Assembly (NCBI GenBank): GCA_036346355.1
Contig: JAYEVF010000026.1
Span: 1,178,001 to 1,242,000, forward strand
Reading direction: 5' to 3'
DNA: 64,000 bases
Origin: Rhipidocladum racemiflorum
Lineage: Eukaryota > Streptophyta > Magnoliopsida > Poales > Poaceae
This document shows, in pieces, positions 42,901 through 55,134 of the stretch. A program made the translations under genes and the position numbers. Every line of letters starts with the position of its first letter. Within the stretch, counting starts at the first letter, position 1. Under the pieces are notes generated by a model that saw only the letters and a list, made by a program, of their open reading frames with translations, was not told the DNA's origin and ran no database searches.

Positions 42901-43524
42901 TTCCTCACCCTCTGAGCCGCTCGCAAGATGTACATCTCCTCCCTAACATCCCAGATAACCTTGTCTGGCGATGGACTGAAGATGGGCTCTACTCGACAAA
43001 ATCGGCTTACAGAGCCCAATTGGTTGGTTCCATATCCAACCCTTCTGCAAACTGGATCTGGAAGGTCAAAATCAAGAAAATGCAAATTCTTTGCGTGGCT
43101 GGCGATACAAAACAAAATCCACACCGCAGACATCCTGGCAAGAAAAGGCTGGCCTCACAACCCCCTCTGCAGCCTCTGTCTCTCCTCCCCTGAATCTGGT
43201 TCTCACCTCCTCTTCTCCTGTGGTTTCGCCCGCAACTTTTGGACCTCGCTCCTCTCCGGTCCGAGATCGACGCTGGCACCAAACTCAGGCCATGACAGGT
43301 TGACTCAGTGGTGGGCTCTAATTCGACGGGGAGTCTCCAAAAAAGACCGTCGATACCTTGATGGTTTGGTCATCTACGGCCTTTGGAACCTTTGGAAAGA
43401 ACGCAATGCGAGGATCTTCAGCAGCATCCAGCGCTCGGTGATGCAAGTTGTGCTTGTAACCCTAGAGAATTATAAGAACCGTTGCCTGGCTATGTCGGCT
43501 CAGAGCCCTCACCCTTTTCTCTAG
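42900..43524 (+). pseudogene. LINE C-terminal zf-RVT region, frameshifted
   Basis: Pieces WRWTEDGLYSTKSAY (about 42970) and KFFAWLAIQNKIHTADILAR (about 43081) lie in different frames. The second continues through CSLCLSSPESGSHLLFSCGF, a zinc-finger-like segment of plant LINEs, to the stop at 43524. Confidence 0.8.
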
Positions 43525-43738
43525 GCCCCTGAGCCCTCCTAGTTTTTGACTAAGTTCTTTTGTCTAGTCTGTTTTTTTTTTTTTTTTTTTTTCCTATCTC
43601 CCCTAGCCCTCTTCTAGTTTGTTAAGCCTGGGGGACTCTTGCTCTCCTGGCTCACTTGTCGCTGTACTGCTGTTTTCTCTCTTGCTTTCAATGAATGGCA
43701 GCGCTCCTGCCCTCTTTCGAAAAAAATGATCACTTGAT

Positions 43739-45039
43739 TTCTGACCACAGAGGAGAAATAGCTAATATGTAGTTTCAAGTTTACATCTTGGCTAGGCAGG
43801 TTACAGGAAAAGCAGAATGAAAAATTTAGCCTGCTCTCACTCTCCAATCCTGCGCAAATAACTAAATATGATGTTAAAGGCATCAGGCCTTTTGGAGTCA
43901 ATTCTTTATCGAGCATGTGTTAGTTTATTGGTGCCTCCATGTGGACAGACTGAGAAACACACCATATTTTTTTTCTTGTTATGCATCATAAAAATCAATA
44001 TATCAAATAAATGAATTATGTGATGTGTCATAGGGCCACTTCGATATTCTCTCTCTGTCGGGTTCATTTTTGCTCGCATACGATGGTGACACTCGTAGCA
44101 GGACAGGTGGTTTGAGTGTGGACAAATCTTGTTGTAAAGAGTGTCATGCTAATTCATCCTTTTCAGCCTTTAGCCTATTAGCACAGGCAGCTTATCTGTA
44201 CTGATTGCTCCAAGCAGCACGGCACATAGCACTGGACATAACATTATTCCAGGTCGGACACCCGTAAAAAGTAGCTATCTTTCTTATATAATGTAAGGTG
44301 ACCCTTCCAGAGATGATAAAAGACCAACAATTTCTCAACCGACAGGATCAAGGCATAATCTCTCTATCCTCATATATGTCTTACTCTTTCTTCTAAAAAC
44401 ATTAAATGAGAGGAGACTGAAATTATCTTCCTGAAAATGTAGAATTGTAAAAGTTCCCCTGTAACAACACCCAAGATTCCAAACTCCTTTCTTGAGCGAA
44501 AACCTGCATTGCTAAGCCCATCCATGATGCAAAATATGCCCGAGGTTGTATTTTCTCTCTCTGCAGCATTATACTTTTCTAAGACATTTTCATTTTATGC
44601 TAACGCTTATTTCCTACTTGGTGTTTGTACCTTGCTGATTTCATAATAAAGTTTGTGAGGAAAGGCTGCTTATATCCATTCATAATATAAAAGTTCAGTT
44701 TGGAGTTATAAGTGTTAAAAAAATTATATGGTAGACCAAACTCAAAATTCTATGTTAAGATTCCGTGCCATAGCTAAAGAGATCTAGCATGCTACTGTAG
44801 AAATGTCTAATGACTCATTTCTTTAACTGTATGATCAAATTAGCACCATAAGTTAAGAGCATCAAATCTGAAAGCAGTAAGCACTAATCTACATGTTTAA
44901 ATTTAAAGCGTACTGCCTTTTGAATTTGTGACTATATTACTAGTGCTGGACTGCTTGTTTTTCATTGGTCTGTATTGGTGCTTAAACTGCAATTTCATGG
45001 GATTTAAACTAATTGACATGATAAGTATTAAATAGATTG
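43739..45039. other. AHL intron and downstream DNA, no other gene
   Basis: Apart from the exon at 44034-44120, no coding signal is seen. Moderately AT-rich. Confidence 0.4.
44034..44120 (+). pseudogene. AHL PPC-domain exon, next part
   Basis: After ATAG it reads GHFDILSLSGSFLLAYDGDT and RSRTGGLSV, in phase 0 with the previous exon. The usual continuation of the PPC domain is absent and unrelated sequence follows. Confidence 0.85.
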
Positions 45040-45325
45040 CAACAATCAGTTGTGCAAACTAATGCACATCACAATTGGTTCTGAGCTAGAACTGATTGTG
45101 AAGTGGGTGCATATCACAATCGATTTTAGCTTGGAACCGATTGTGATGTTCACTCCATCACAATCGGTTTTGAGCTCAGAATCGATTGTGATGATAATTT
45201 AGCACTATCGGGGCGAAAACCGACTGTGATAGTGTTTTCTCATCACTGTCTAATGATTTTGTATTGCCACCAAAACCAACTATGATGACAAAAAAGAACC
45301 GATTGTGATGTACATTTCTGTAGTG
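45040..45325 (-). mobile_element. CACTA transposon terminus with palindromic subterminal repeats
   Basis: On the - strand it starts CACTACAGAAATGTACATCA, a standard CACTA/En-Spm end, at 45325. Internal to it are palindromic pairs of TCACAATCGGTT about 35 bases long at 45070-45240. Such subterminal repeats bind the element's own transposition protein in known CACTA elements. The opposite end and a transposase were not found, so this is a fragment or a short deletion derivative. Confidence 0.65.
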
Positions 45326-45365
45326 ATGGGTAGAGGCCACTTCTGCTTTTCGACCTCCCCGTCAC

Positions 45366-46945
45366 GTTTAGTGGGTCATCCGCTAGATCACATGATCAGT
45401 GATTTATTTGAGTGGGTCACACGCTCAAAGACAGGCCGTTCTCTTTTCCATCTTACTGTCTTTGTTGCCTCTTTTGAGTCAAAGGATATTTCTCATGCAT
45501 TATATATCCGATGAGTCTTGAATTAATGCTATGCATGAGGAACTTGAGAATTTTGAGAGGAACAAGGTCTGTCACCTTGTTAAGCCTTCATCTGGTCATA
45601 ATGTTATTTGGACCAAGCAAGCGTTCAAGCACAAGCAAAGTGAGGATGATGTGGTCATAAGGAAAAAGGATAGACTAGTCGCTCAGGGATTTTCTTAGGT
45701 TGAGGGTTTTGATTTTGAGAATACTTTTGCCCCGTAGCTAGACTTGAAGCCATTAGGATCTTTCTTGCATTTTCGGTATCTAAGGGCTTCAAGTTTTATT
45801 AAATGGATGTCAAGAGTATATTCCTCAATTGATATATTTAGGAAGAGGTTTATATTAGGCAGTCACCAGGATTCGATAACCCCACGCACCCAAAACATGC
45901 TCATAAGTTCTTCAAAGCTTTGTATGGACTTAAGTAGGCCCCTGGAGCTTGCTATGAGAGGATTAAGTTCTACATTCTTAGTCATAGTTTTGAGATGGGT
46001 AAGGTAGATAAGACCTTGTTCGTCAAACAATGACTCGAACTTTCTCTTTATCCAGATCTATATGGATGATACTATCTTTGGTGGCTCCTCGCATGCTCTT
46101 GTCTTTCAATTTTTAGATGTGATGAGCTCAAAATTTGAGATGAGCATGATGGGCGAGTTGAGCTATTTTCTCGGCTTCCAGATCAAGCAGACCTGGGAAG
46201 GTATTTTCTTGCATAAGGTAAGTACACTCGAGATCTCTTGAGGCTCTTCAACTTATCTGATGGGAAGCTGGTGATGACTCCTATGGTTACCACTGCTGTC
46301 CTTGAGCTCGATGAGGATGGTGAACCAGTTATCAGAAAGAGTTCAGGAGCATGATCGGCTCCCTCTTGTACCTTGCTGCTTTGAGGTTGAACATACACTT
46401 TGATGTGCTATGCGCTCGATTTCAGGCTTCTCGTGCTTCTTACTACCAGGCGGTGAAGTGCATCTTTAAGTACCTTCGAGCTACCATTGACTATAGTATT
46501 TGATACTCTTCCTCCTCCTGTCTGTCTCTTAGAGTCTTATCAGACGCAGACTTTGCTGGCTGTATGATAGATAAGAAGAGAACTTCTGGCACTTGCCAAT
46601 TTATTGGCACTTCTCTTATTTCTTGGTCTAGGAAGTATTTGGATACAGTCTACTGTTCAGACCGAGTACATGGCAGCAACTAGTTGCTGTAGTCAAGTAC
46701 TTTTGTGATAACACTTCAGCTATTCATATTGCCAAGAACCCAGTGCAACACTCCAGGACTAAGCACGTTAATATTAGATATCACTTTTTTAGGTACCATT
46801 TAGAGAAGGGTGACATAATGCTCTAGTTTGTGGAGAGTGACCACCAGATTGCTGATATCTTCACCAAACCTTTGGATAGCTCTAGGTTTGTGGCCTTGAG
46901 AGGAAAAGTTGGAGTCGTGAGCCCTTACGGCATCACTTGAGGGGA
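45366..46945 (+). pseudogene. Ty1/copia (SIRE-like) RT-RNase H remnant
   Basis: Copia RT motifs appear through several frames: VGHPLDHMISD (45368), MHEELENFERNKVCHLV (45528), KDRLVAQGFS, FAPVARLEAIRIF (45728), MDVKS, KALYGLK (about 45918) and VDKTLF. The YVDD region near 46060 is damaged. The RNase H end shows KHVNIRYHFF, FVESDHQIADIFTKPLD and LRGKVGVVSPYG near 46900. Stops at 45696 (TAG) and 45935 (TAG) fall at expected Gln codons. A G-rich run near 47438 could be the PPT. The CACTA end abuts it on the left and a Reina element splits its 3' region. Confidence 0.8.
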
Positions 46946-47616
46946 GCTTGCTATGTATATTATGTACTATATATTTACTTTCAGCATTTTCGTTTCTTTG
47001 CATTTTTTGGGTGCTTTCAGGGTTAGTGCTTCAATGATGTGTTCACTTCACATAGACTTCTGGCATGCTTTGCATGGATCTCTCATCTTATGCTATAGGT
47101 TGTTATCACGCTTAATTAGATGTATCTCTTCTCTCTAGGTTGAGTTCCCTCAGAGTCTTGTCAATTTAGCAGGTGTTGGACCCCATGGGTTGACAGGGTC
47201 TGTGTGTACTCCCTAGCTAGGGTTTGTAGAGTCAGTTTTCCTATGTAATTCATATGAAAAAAAAATGAGAGCGAGTCTAAGCCTATGCTCTATAGTCCAC
47301 TCAGTTTTTAGTTTCTTGGTTTCCTCTTCTCACTTTGTGTTTCTATTGTCAGTGGATCTCATTTGGGATTTTTTGCACTTAATTTTGTTAATAACTCAAC
47401 TTGAACCATATTTGTGATTATAATTGATTCACTTATTGAGGGGGGGGGAGCGTTCGGGAAGCTATTCATTCTTCATACATTGCATATAAACTTTATTTTA
47501 TGTTTTCTGAGCTTTGTATATTATGCAATTCATTCACAATCATATTATGCACATTGCTACTTTTCTCAAGATCATTGCTAGCTTAGTCATGACTAAGTGT
47601 TTATTACTTTATTATG
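46946..47616 (+). other. 3' non-coding part of the copia remnant
   Basis: TATTGAGGGGGGGGGAGC near 47434-47451 is PPT-like. No ORF. The sequence resumes after the Reina insertion at 53004. Confidence 0.45.
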
Positions 47617-47621
47617 CTAAG

Positions 47622-48026
47622 TGTTACGAGCAGACCCGAGGTGAGTTAGCTCGTAAGCCTGAGTGCCTGGCCAAAGGCTAGAACGAACGCTGACCGCCGA
47701 CTTGGTTGCCAGCGCAGCGCACGGATAGATAGATTGGCTGTTTATAGGAGGCACCTCTTGAAGCTTGGAATTTGTGACACAATTAACATGTCTTTTCTCT
47801 CCTCTCATCTTTATTTATGTAGTCTCCAATATTCCTAACCGGTTCTGTTACAGAAAGAAATCGGAAAGAGTAATTCCTATTTTATTCCTAACCGGCTCTG
47901 TTAGTGATAGAATCGGAAAAAGGAATTCCTAATTAAAACTTGCTATCTATAAGACATGCTAAATTATCCCTTTCCTATTTCTGCTTCTTCCTATAATAAA
48001 CCTGATCACATGATTGGCGCATAACA
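47622..48026 (-). repeat. 3' LTR of Reina element
   Basis: 405 bp. The adjacent TCACTCCCCCCTGA (48027-48040) is the PPT in reverse complement. Confidence 0.9.
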
Positions 48027-48109
48027 TCACTCCCCCCTGAAAAACAAGCTTGTCCTCAAGCTTACAGTCAGGGTAGGATCGACGAAGGACCCCCAGCATC
48101 CACCCATGT

Positions 48110-51100
48110 TGCTTCATCCTGGGGTTCCCCTGCCTAGTGAACCAGCAATTGACGCTTACCCTGAAGAAAGCGCTGAGCTAAAAACTGAAAAGGTTCCCGG
48201 GGCACTTCATTAGCTATCGGAGACACCACATCCGATAGTGTTGGTACTTTGCTTGGGAGATCTCCTTTAAATTGCTTTAAAAGAGAGACATGAAAAACAT
48301 TATGTAGACGAGCATCACTGGGCAATGCCAATCTGTATGCAACTGACCCAATCCGAGTTTCCACCTGGTATGGTCCGAAGTAGCGAGAAGCAAGCTTATT
48401 TGAAGAGTTACTACGAACTGAAAGTTGCCTGTGAGGCTGCAACCAAAGCCATACCCAATCACCCTTTGCAAACTCCACTTCTCGATGATGAGCATCATAC
48501 CGTTGCTTCATTCGATTTTGAGCTCGTAGCAAGTGGTCCCTTGCTTGGCCCAGGAGGGTGTCATGATCTACCTATGGCAATCCACGGCATCAATGGTCGT
48601 CATGCCTTGCTGGTATGACAGTAAAGAGGGTGGTTTACGACCATACACTAATTCAAATGGCGTCATTCGGTGAGCTGAATGAAACGATGTGTTATAACAA
48701 AATTCAGCCCACAAAAGCCACTTTGCCCATAAAGAAGGATTGTCAGCAATAAGACAGCAAAGGTACATCTCAACGGTATGGTTGACCACCTCTGTTTGAC
48801 CGTCCGTCTGCGGGTGGTAGGCAGTGGAGAAAAGAAGAGCAGTGCCACTTCTTTTAAACAAGTCCTACCAGAATGCACTGAGGAAAATAGGGTCCCGATC
48901 CGATACTATGGATTCCGGAATACCATGTAATCGAACCACTTGATCAAAGAAAAGAGATGCCACTGCTGCCGTTGTTGTTGGCTCGTGTAGTGCGATAAAG
49001 TGAGAATATTTGGAGAGGCTGTCCACAACTACTAATATTGTTGTCTTGCCAAAAGACTTTGGAAGGGTTGTAGTAAAATCCATTGAAATGTCAGCCCACA
49101 CCTGATGTGGAATAGGAAGTGGTTGCAAGAGGCCGGTGGGAGATAGTGAGCTTGTTTTATTGTGTTGACACACCGTGCACTCTGCAACATAGGACTCCAC
49201 TGTTTTCCGTTGTTTGTCCCAAAAGAACTCCGCCTGGACATGATGTAATGTTTTTTGCACACCTTCATGAGTAAGATCATGAACTGAGGCTATAATCATG
49301 TCCACCTATGGTGATGCAGCTAGCACAAAAAGGCAATTATTGCGATAGACCAGGTTGTCTTTAACACGCCATTGGGTCCTCTGTGCACTAGTTTGAGTGG
49401 AACTTAAAACTGTTGAGACAGCGCTAGACTGTCCCTCCTGCTCCTTAACTGGAGGAGCCCATTGTGCACATAAGCACTGAACCTCAGGATGTTGTTGTAA
49501 CTCCTGAACCCATTGATCCCGTGTGATCCCCATCGGGAGAGAAAGCAATGCACAAGTTGGTTCTGTCGTGTGGACATGAGACAATGCATCCGCCACCACA
49601 TTCATTTTCCCTGGCTTGTATTCGACGCAAAAATCAAACCCCATGAGTTTGCTCAACCAATGATGTTATGGAGGGGTCATAAGGGCCTGCTCCATTAAAT
49701 ATTTGAGACTGCCATGATCGGTCCTGACAACAAATGATTGTCCCATAAATAAGGCCGCCAATGCCGGACTGCTTTGGACAATCCAACGAGTTCACGCTCA
49801 TACACTGCTAACTTGACATGCCGAGTTGCTAATTGACGACTGAAATAGGCGATTGGATGGTCATGTTGTTGCAGAATAGCGTCGATGCCGGTACCTGAAG
49901 CATCACACTCCACCACAAATGGTGTAGAAAAATCTGGCATCTATAAGATTGGGGCCAACATCAATACCTTCTTCAAATGATCAAAAGCCTCCCCGACTGT
50001 TAGAGTCCAATTGAAATTGTTGCGGCGCAGCAAGGCTGTTAGTGGTTCTGCAATAGATGCGTACCCTTGGATGAATCTCCTGTAATAACCTGTGAGGCCT
50101 AGAAACCCTCGTAATGCAGACACGAAAGTAGGCCTCGGTCAGGAAGCGATAGCCTGAAGCTTCGATGGGTCTGCTGCCACTCCATTATATGAGATGATGT
50201 GACCCAAATACCCAATGCAGTTTTGAGCAAACGCACATTTGGTTCTTTTCAAATATAATTGATGGAGTTGGAGACGGTCTAGCACTAAACTCAAATGTGC
50301 TCGGTGATCCTTCCCCGTATGACTGTAGATCAAGATATCATCGAAGAATACGAGAACAAATTTACGAAGGAAGTCATGTAGAATCCCATTCATTAGTGCC
50401 TGAAATGTCGATGGGGCATTGTCTAACCCAAAAGGCATCACCAGAATGGCCATGGTGAGTCCAAAATGCTGTTTTGGCAATATCGTCCTAGCTCATCCGC
50501 ACTTGATGATAACCCGAATGAAGGTCAAGTTTGGAAAAGAAGCAAGCATGTCGTAGTTCATCCAGTAATTCGTCAACCACCGGGATTGGGAATTTATCTT
50601 TGATTGTATGAGCATTGAGTTCGCGATAGTCCACACAAAAACGCCAAGTTCCATCAGCCTTCTTAATAAGCAATACTGGGAAGGAAAAGGGGGATCGACT
50701 GGCTCGAATGATCCCCTGCTGTAGCATTACCTCGCATTGGCGCTCAATCTTATCCTTTTGACGATATGGGTAGCAATAGGGCCGAACCACCACTGGATTA
50801 GTACCCTGGGCCAAACAAATGCGGTGGTCACACTGCCTGGATGGGGGCAGCCCCTGCGGTTCAGCGAAGACGTCCTCATACATGTGTAAGATATCCTGGA
50901 CTAGTGTGGACTCAGTTGTGGCAGCCTGAAGCAGATGAGGGTGCCGTCTGCTTTGTGTACCTTGGAGCTGCACCTGTTGTCCTTGATATGGGAAGGCCAT
51001 GGTGAGTGTTTCAAATTTCCATTGGATAGCCCCAAGTGTGCTCAACCATTGAGCACCCAACACGACATCAAATCCATCCAGCGGGATGATCAAAAAGGAG

Positions 51101-51447
51101 GCCTGAAATGTGTACGACTGGATGCTGAAATCTGTCACCAGAATCACACCTAAGCAAGGGAGGTAGCTTCCAACAGCCACCATAACTTGTTGTGGAGTGC
51201 CCGACATTTGCTTCTATGATCCTAGAACAGCTGCAACCCCACTGATGAAGTTGTGAGTACTGCCACTATCGATGAGAGCATGAAGGCAACGCCCTTGGAG
51301 ATGAAGTTGCACTTGCATTGTGTTACCATGCTTGGATCCTCGGACAACCATTAGGGACAAGGAGGGTTCTTCTGTTTCCAACGCAACGTCCGCCTCGTGC
51401 CCTTCTGCCTCATCTTCTAGAAGTTCCAGATGAATAAGACGCTTGCA
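48110..51447 (-). pseudogene. pol of Reina element: protease, RT, RNase H, integrase, chromodomain remnant
   Basis: The protease has LIDSGSTHNFI (about 51265). RT shows RPYCYPYRQKDKIE, DGTWRFCVDYRELN, FSKLDLHSGYHQVRM and FFDDILIYS (catalytic FDD, about 50345). RNase H shows VVECDASGTGIDAILQQ (about 49917). Integrase has a HHCC part (ECTVCQHNKTSS), then ISMDFTTTLP, VSDRDPIFLS and YHPQTDGQTEVVNHTVEMYL, carrying the D-D-E residues. The C-terminal part has GPYQVETRIGSVAYRL and then a chromodomain remnant with TAG at 48134-48136 at an expected Trp (before AGEPQDEATWV). About seven stops or shifts are seen. Confidence 0.87.
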
Positions 51448-52560
51448 TCAATGACCCCGTGTATAGACCTCATCACATTTATAACAGAGACCTTTGGCAC
51501 GGCGATCAGCCAACTGATTAGCACTGAGGTGCAGGCGAGATGACACGGGTACTGAACTATGATGAGTGCTATTTGCGTGAGAGGTCTGTGTCCTAGAGCG
51601 GTTAAAGACCCCTACTGGTGCCCCTGGCTGGGTTGGGGTGGTGTTATTGAGTTCACCCGACCGTCCGCTGCTTGTCATCACCGGTATGTTAGATGGCTGG
51701 ATAGCAGTGGGGGATGTGATCTTGTTAAACGGTGGTCGTGAGCAGCTTGCCGATGCTATTCCCAACTGAGCTGCTTCTGCAAGCCATGCATCCTTTCTGT
51801 CTTCGGCATCCCTTGTGAACCCAATAGCTTCTGCCAAGTCCCGCGGTCGATCGCGACGAACATCAGCGGCCAAGGCGACTGATAGCCCGTCGAACATCAG
51901 TATGTCGCATGCGCGGGGTGCGTGCGAGCAAGCGCTGGAATTCTTTGGCATACTTGTCCACCCTCATGCTGCCCTGTTTCAGATTAACCAGGTCGCCGAG
52001 GGGACCCATGCTTGAGTGGCGGGTGAATCTTTTGGAGAAAATTTCCGAAAAATCTTCCCACATGATCCAGCGCTCCTCCATTTGCCAATTATCGAGGACC
52101 TCCAATGCTTCACCGTGAAGATGTATGCCTGCAACTTCCACCCACTCCTCCTCCAAGATGCGATGGAAACGAAAGAATCTTTCGCACTGGCGCAACCATC
52201 CGAGAGGGTCTTCTGCGCCATCATACTAGAAAGATCGAACCGAGGCAGACGGGGAACCCAACGGCAGTCAGACTCCTCTTCTCGTCCTTTCCCTAGTGGT
52301 CATCGACGAGTGTCTTCCTGCTCGAAGTGGGGTATGGGTCGATGGTGCTCCCAGGCTGGCCGGCGCTCCCCATGCTTCGATAGTTGCTGGTGCTTTGAGA
52401 TCTCCTGGTCCGGAAGGGTGTTGTTGCCTTCCAGGCCTTAGCTTGCTGCCTATCCATTTGCCTAGACGTTCTTGAGGATCTCTTCCAGTAATCGGTGGGT
52501 CTCCTTCCCAGCGAGTTCCAGCGCCGCAACTCTCTCCTCCAACGTCTGCGTGGTAGCCAT
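51448..52560 (-). pseudogene. gag of Reina element
   Basis: It starts MATTQTLEERVAALELAGKE at 52560. TAG stops at 52462 and 52450 sit where Gln is plausible. The capsid core is seen as WEDFSEIFSKRF and LGDLVNLKQGSMRVDKYAKE (about 52060-51985). The zinc knuckle CYKCDEVYTRGH is followed by a TGA before its last cysteine, near 51448. At least two frame changes occur between. Confidence 0.8.
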
Positions 52561-52592
52561 TTTGCCGGGATCGCTTGAATCTGATACCAACT

Positions 52593-52998
52593 TGTTACGA
52601 GCAGATCGAGGTGAGTTAGCTTTTAAGCCCAAGTGCCCATCCGAAGGCTGGAACGAACGCTGACCGCCGACTTGGTTGCCAGCGTAGCGCACTGATAGAT
52701 AGATTGGCTGTTTATCGGAGCCACCGCCTGAAGCTTGGAATTTGTGACACAATCAACATGTCTTTTCTCTCCTCTCCTCTTTATTTATATATAGTCTCCA
52801 ATATTCCTAATCGGTTCTGTTACAGAAAGAAATCGAAAAGAGGAATTCCTATTTTATTCCTAACCGGCTTTGTTACGGACAGAATCGGAAAGAGGAATTC
52901 CTAATTAAAACTTGCTATCTATAAGACATGCTAAATTACCCCTTTCCTATTTCTGCTTCTTCCTATAATAAACCTGATCACATGATTGGCGCATAACA
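52593..52998 (-). repeat. 5' LTR of Reina element
   Basis: 406 bp; its end adjoins the PBS at 52573-52589. Confidence 0.9.
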
Positions 52999-53003
52999 CT
53001 ACG

Positions 53004-55130
53004 CTTGCTAAAAAAAACAAAATTTGGGCTTTCCTGAAAAATTGATGAAATTTGCATCTTTTACTTGGTATATTTTCTCACTAGGTGCATATGCCATGCC
53101 TTATGAAATCTTAGATTTTTGGTAGATTCCCAAGAGCAGCTTGGGTGTAGCTAGGTTGTTGTATACTAGAACCCTTCAAATGCTTATGAATCTAAGTGCT
53201 AAAAATGATAGAATATTGACTTGTATGTGCTAAAATTGATCTCAACACTCCACATTCACGAAATTGCTTTTCATTATACTTGGGATGAACATGGAATGTA
53301 TTGTGTATGACCAAGATCACTATTTTAAGTGTTGTGCTTGAGATGGTCGATTATGGCATGAGTCAATCAAAATTGAGAAATGCAAACAACATCAAAGAAA
53401 ATATGGAAGAGGGTGGAGCCTAGAATGTCTTTGTCGATAACTCCTAGTCGAGAACGTGCTTTGCTATGATAAGCTCTCTAAACCACATTGTGTACATTAA
53501 AATCTAAAATTTGCATTCACAATATATGATTGAGAATAAAGGGTTCTCTTATGCATTTGTAGCTCTCCAAAGTGTTGACTAGATTGAACTCTAGGTTTTC
53601 TAGTTGCTCCATGGCATGGCTTTGCTTCTATTTTGGATATTATGCCAAGTGTTGCTAAAATCATGCAAAATTCGCATGATTTTATTTTGCTTGCTAGCAA
53701 GGATTGTGCAATATGCACTTGGATATGCCTTAGTCTAGTGTAATCTGAATTTGAGTATCTTGGTATTATATTTTGTTCTTGTGGTCACTTGGATAATCTT
53801 CAAAGCTCTTTTAGGATGTATTTCATACATACATATTCTCTTCATGCCTATATTGCCAAAAGGGTAGAAATATGAAAAGGCATTATTAGAAAAAGGGGAG
53901 ATACTTTCTCATGATCATAGTGAAAAATTGTTGCCGCAGCCATGACGACGTGCCATTGGCGGCGGTCCACGGAAGCGGCACAACTTGCAATGGTATGCAT
54001 CAAGTGAATGATCGTTCTGTACTCATTGTTGGGGTGCTTGTTGTGTGCCATTGTCTTACAGAGCAGGTCGGATGTTAGATTAACCAACCGTATGAGTTCA
54101 ATATGCAATAAGATTATCATAATTTTACAAGCCATTTTGTGAGGTAGTTTAACAAATTAGCAAAAGTATAAAATATTCCTTTATATTTTGCAAAAAAAAA
54201 CACCAATTATTCACGTTGTCAAGTGAAAGTATATTCTTACATGTCAAGCTTTGTTGGAGGTCGGTACTGGCTGGCGGCATGGCGGAGGACAGCAGCAAGA
54301 GGGTGCTGCCGAGGAGGGAGAGCCTAGTTTGGACTATTTGACTAGGCTCAATTAAAGCTGTGCAAGAATGTGTGATGTAAATTTCTGGATATCTAAAAAT
54401 TTTACGACGCAATTATTCGAAGATATAATTAGAATATCCCGATCCAACGGATAGTGATGTCTCGAATCCGATACCAAATCCGAAACCATCTATCTAAAAC
54501 CGATATCGAATCCGACAATTATCCAGCACGACTATCCAAATATGAGCCAAATAGATCCGGTCTATCGGTTGGTCAGCATGTATCTGATTCGCTTGTATCC
54601 CTACCTGCGGGCATGCTTGCCTGCCCACTAAACAGATCAAACCTCATGAGATATCACACATATGTAAGACAAGCACGAAATCAAGGAGAAACAACACATC
54701 ACAACATTCATGTATACGGGAGGAACAAGCAGGGTGTACTACTGATCTAGAAGATACTCTGTACTATATTGCTCCATACTTTGATAACACTTGAACACTG
54801 CTAGCAACGAATCAAATAGAATCCAGGGAACCTGACGAGAGGGCGTGCAAGCTGAGGCTGTTAGAAATTTGGGATGCTCATTTTCTTTAAAATTGCAAAG
54901 CATGCATGGTGTAGTGCTATATTATCTAAGTGGAGAGAAGGTAATTTATAAGGTGGAGTTCTTGCAACTTCTTGAATAATGTAACATATGGCATTAGGAT
55001 GGCATGGGTGGACTTTGGTTAAACACTCTTTGTGTATTTTCACATGAACAATTGCGTGATTTGTAGTTTGCAACGAGCAACCGTGCTGGGTCATAGAGCG
55101 TCTCCTAGCACATTATTCCACCTATTATTT
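53004..55130. other. Intergenic DNA, probably more copia 3' region, no gene
   Basis: Follows the Reina insertion. AT-rich; short ORFs only. The 54430-54560 part has repeated CCGATA and AATCCGA words. Nothing else is recognised. Confidence 0.4.
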
Positions 55131-55134
55131 TGCT

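Larger units (their letters stand above)
41179..43725 (+). mobile_element. L1-type LINE, 5'-truncated, with 13-bp TSD
   Basis: ATGATCACTTGAT flanks both ends (41166-41178 and 43726-43738), and the 3' end has a short A run before it. The endonuclease and ORF1 are missing, which is normal 5' truncation by target-primed reverse transcription. RT and the zf-RVT region remain, broken by frameshifts. A 22-base T tract lies in the 3' UTR near 43570. It inserted in an intron of the AHL gene in the same orientation. Confidence 0.93.
36689..44120 (+). pseudogene. AT-hook nuclear-localised (AHL) gene, broken and expanded by transposons
   Basis: Three exons of one AHL-family gene are seen in order: exon 1 at 36689-37076, a PPC-domain exon at 40723-40853, and a further PPC exon at 44034-44120. 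AHL proteins bind AT-rich DNA through the AT-hook and form complexes through the PPC (DUF296) domain. Exon 1 has a one-base insertion near 36788; exon 2 has a one-base deletion near 40790. The exon between the AT-hook and DVASKI is not found, and the last exon ends after GGLSV. Introns hold a MITE, a hypothetical gene, a solo LTR and a LINE. A retained exon-intron structure shows it is not a processed copy. Confidence 0.75.
47622..52998 (-). mobile_element. Ty3/gypsy chromovirus, Reina type, 5.4 kb, full length but decayed
   Basis: LTRs at 47622-48026 and 52593-52998 are 405-406 bp, TGTTACGAG...GCATAACA, with flanks CTAAG and CTACG (4 of 5). The element reads on the - strand: PBS near 52573-52589 (TGGTATCAGATTCAAGC), gag, protease, RT, RNase H, integrase, partial chromodomain, then a PPT next to the left LTR. 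Short LTRs, small size, one gag-pol frame and a terminal chromodomain fit the Reina clade. The LTRs differ at about 6% by eye. Several stops, mostly TAG, inactivate it. It is nested in the copia remnant. Confidence 0.9.

Noticed and set aside
43570..43592. Long T run as a terminator or the end of a - strand retroposon
   Set aside because: It lies inside the LINE 3' UTR; the real 3' end is marked by the TSD at 43726.
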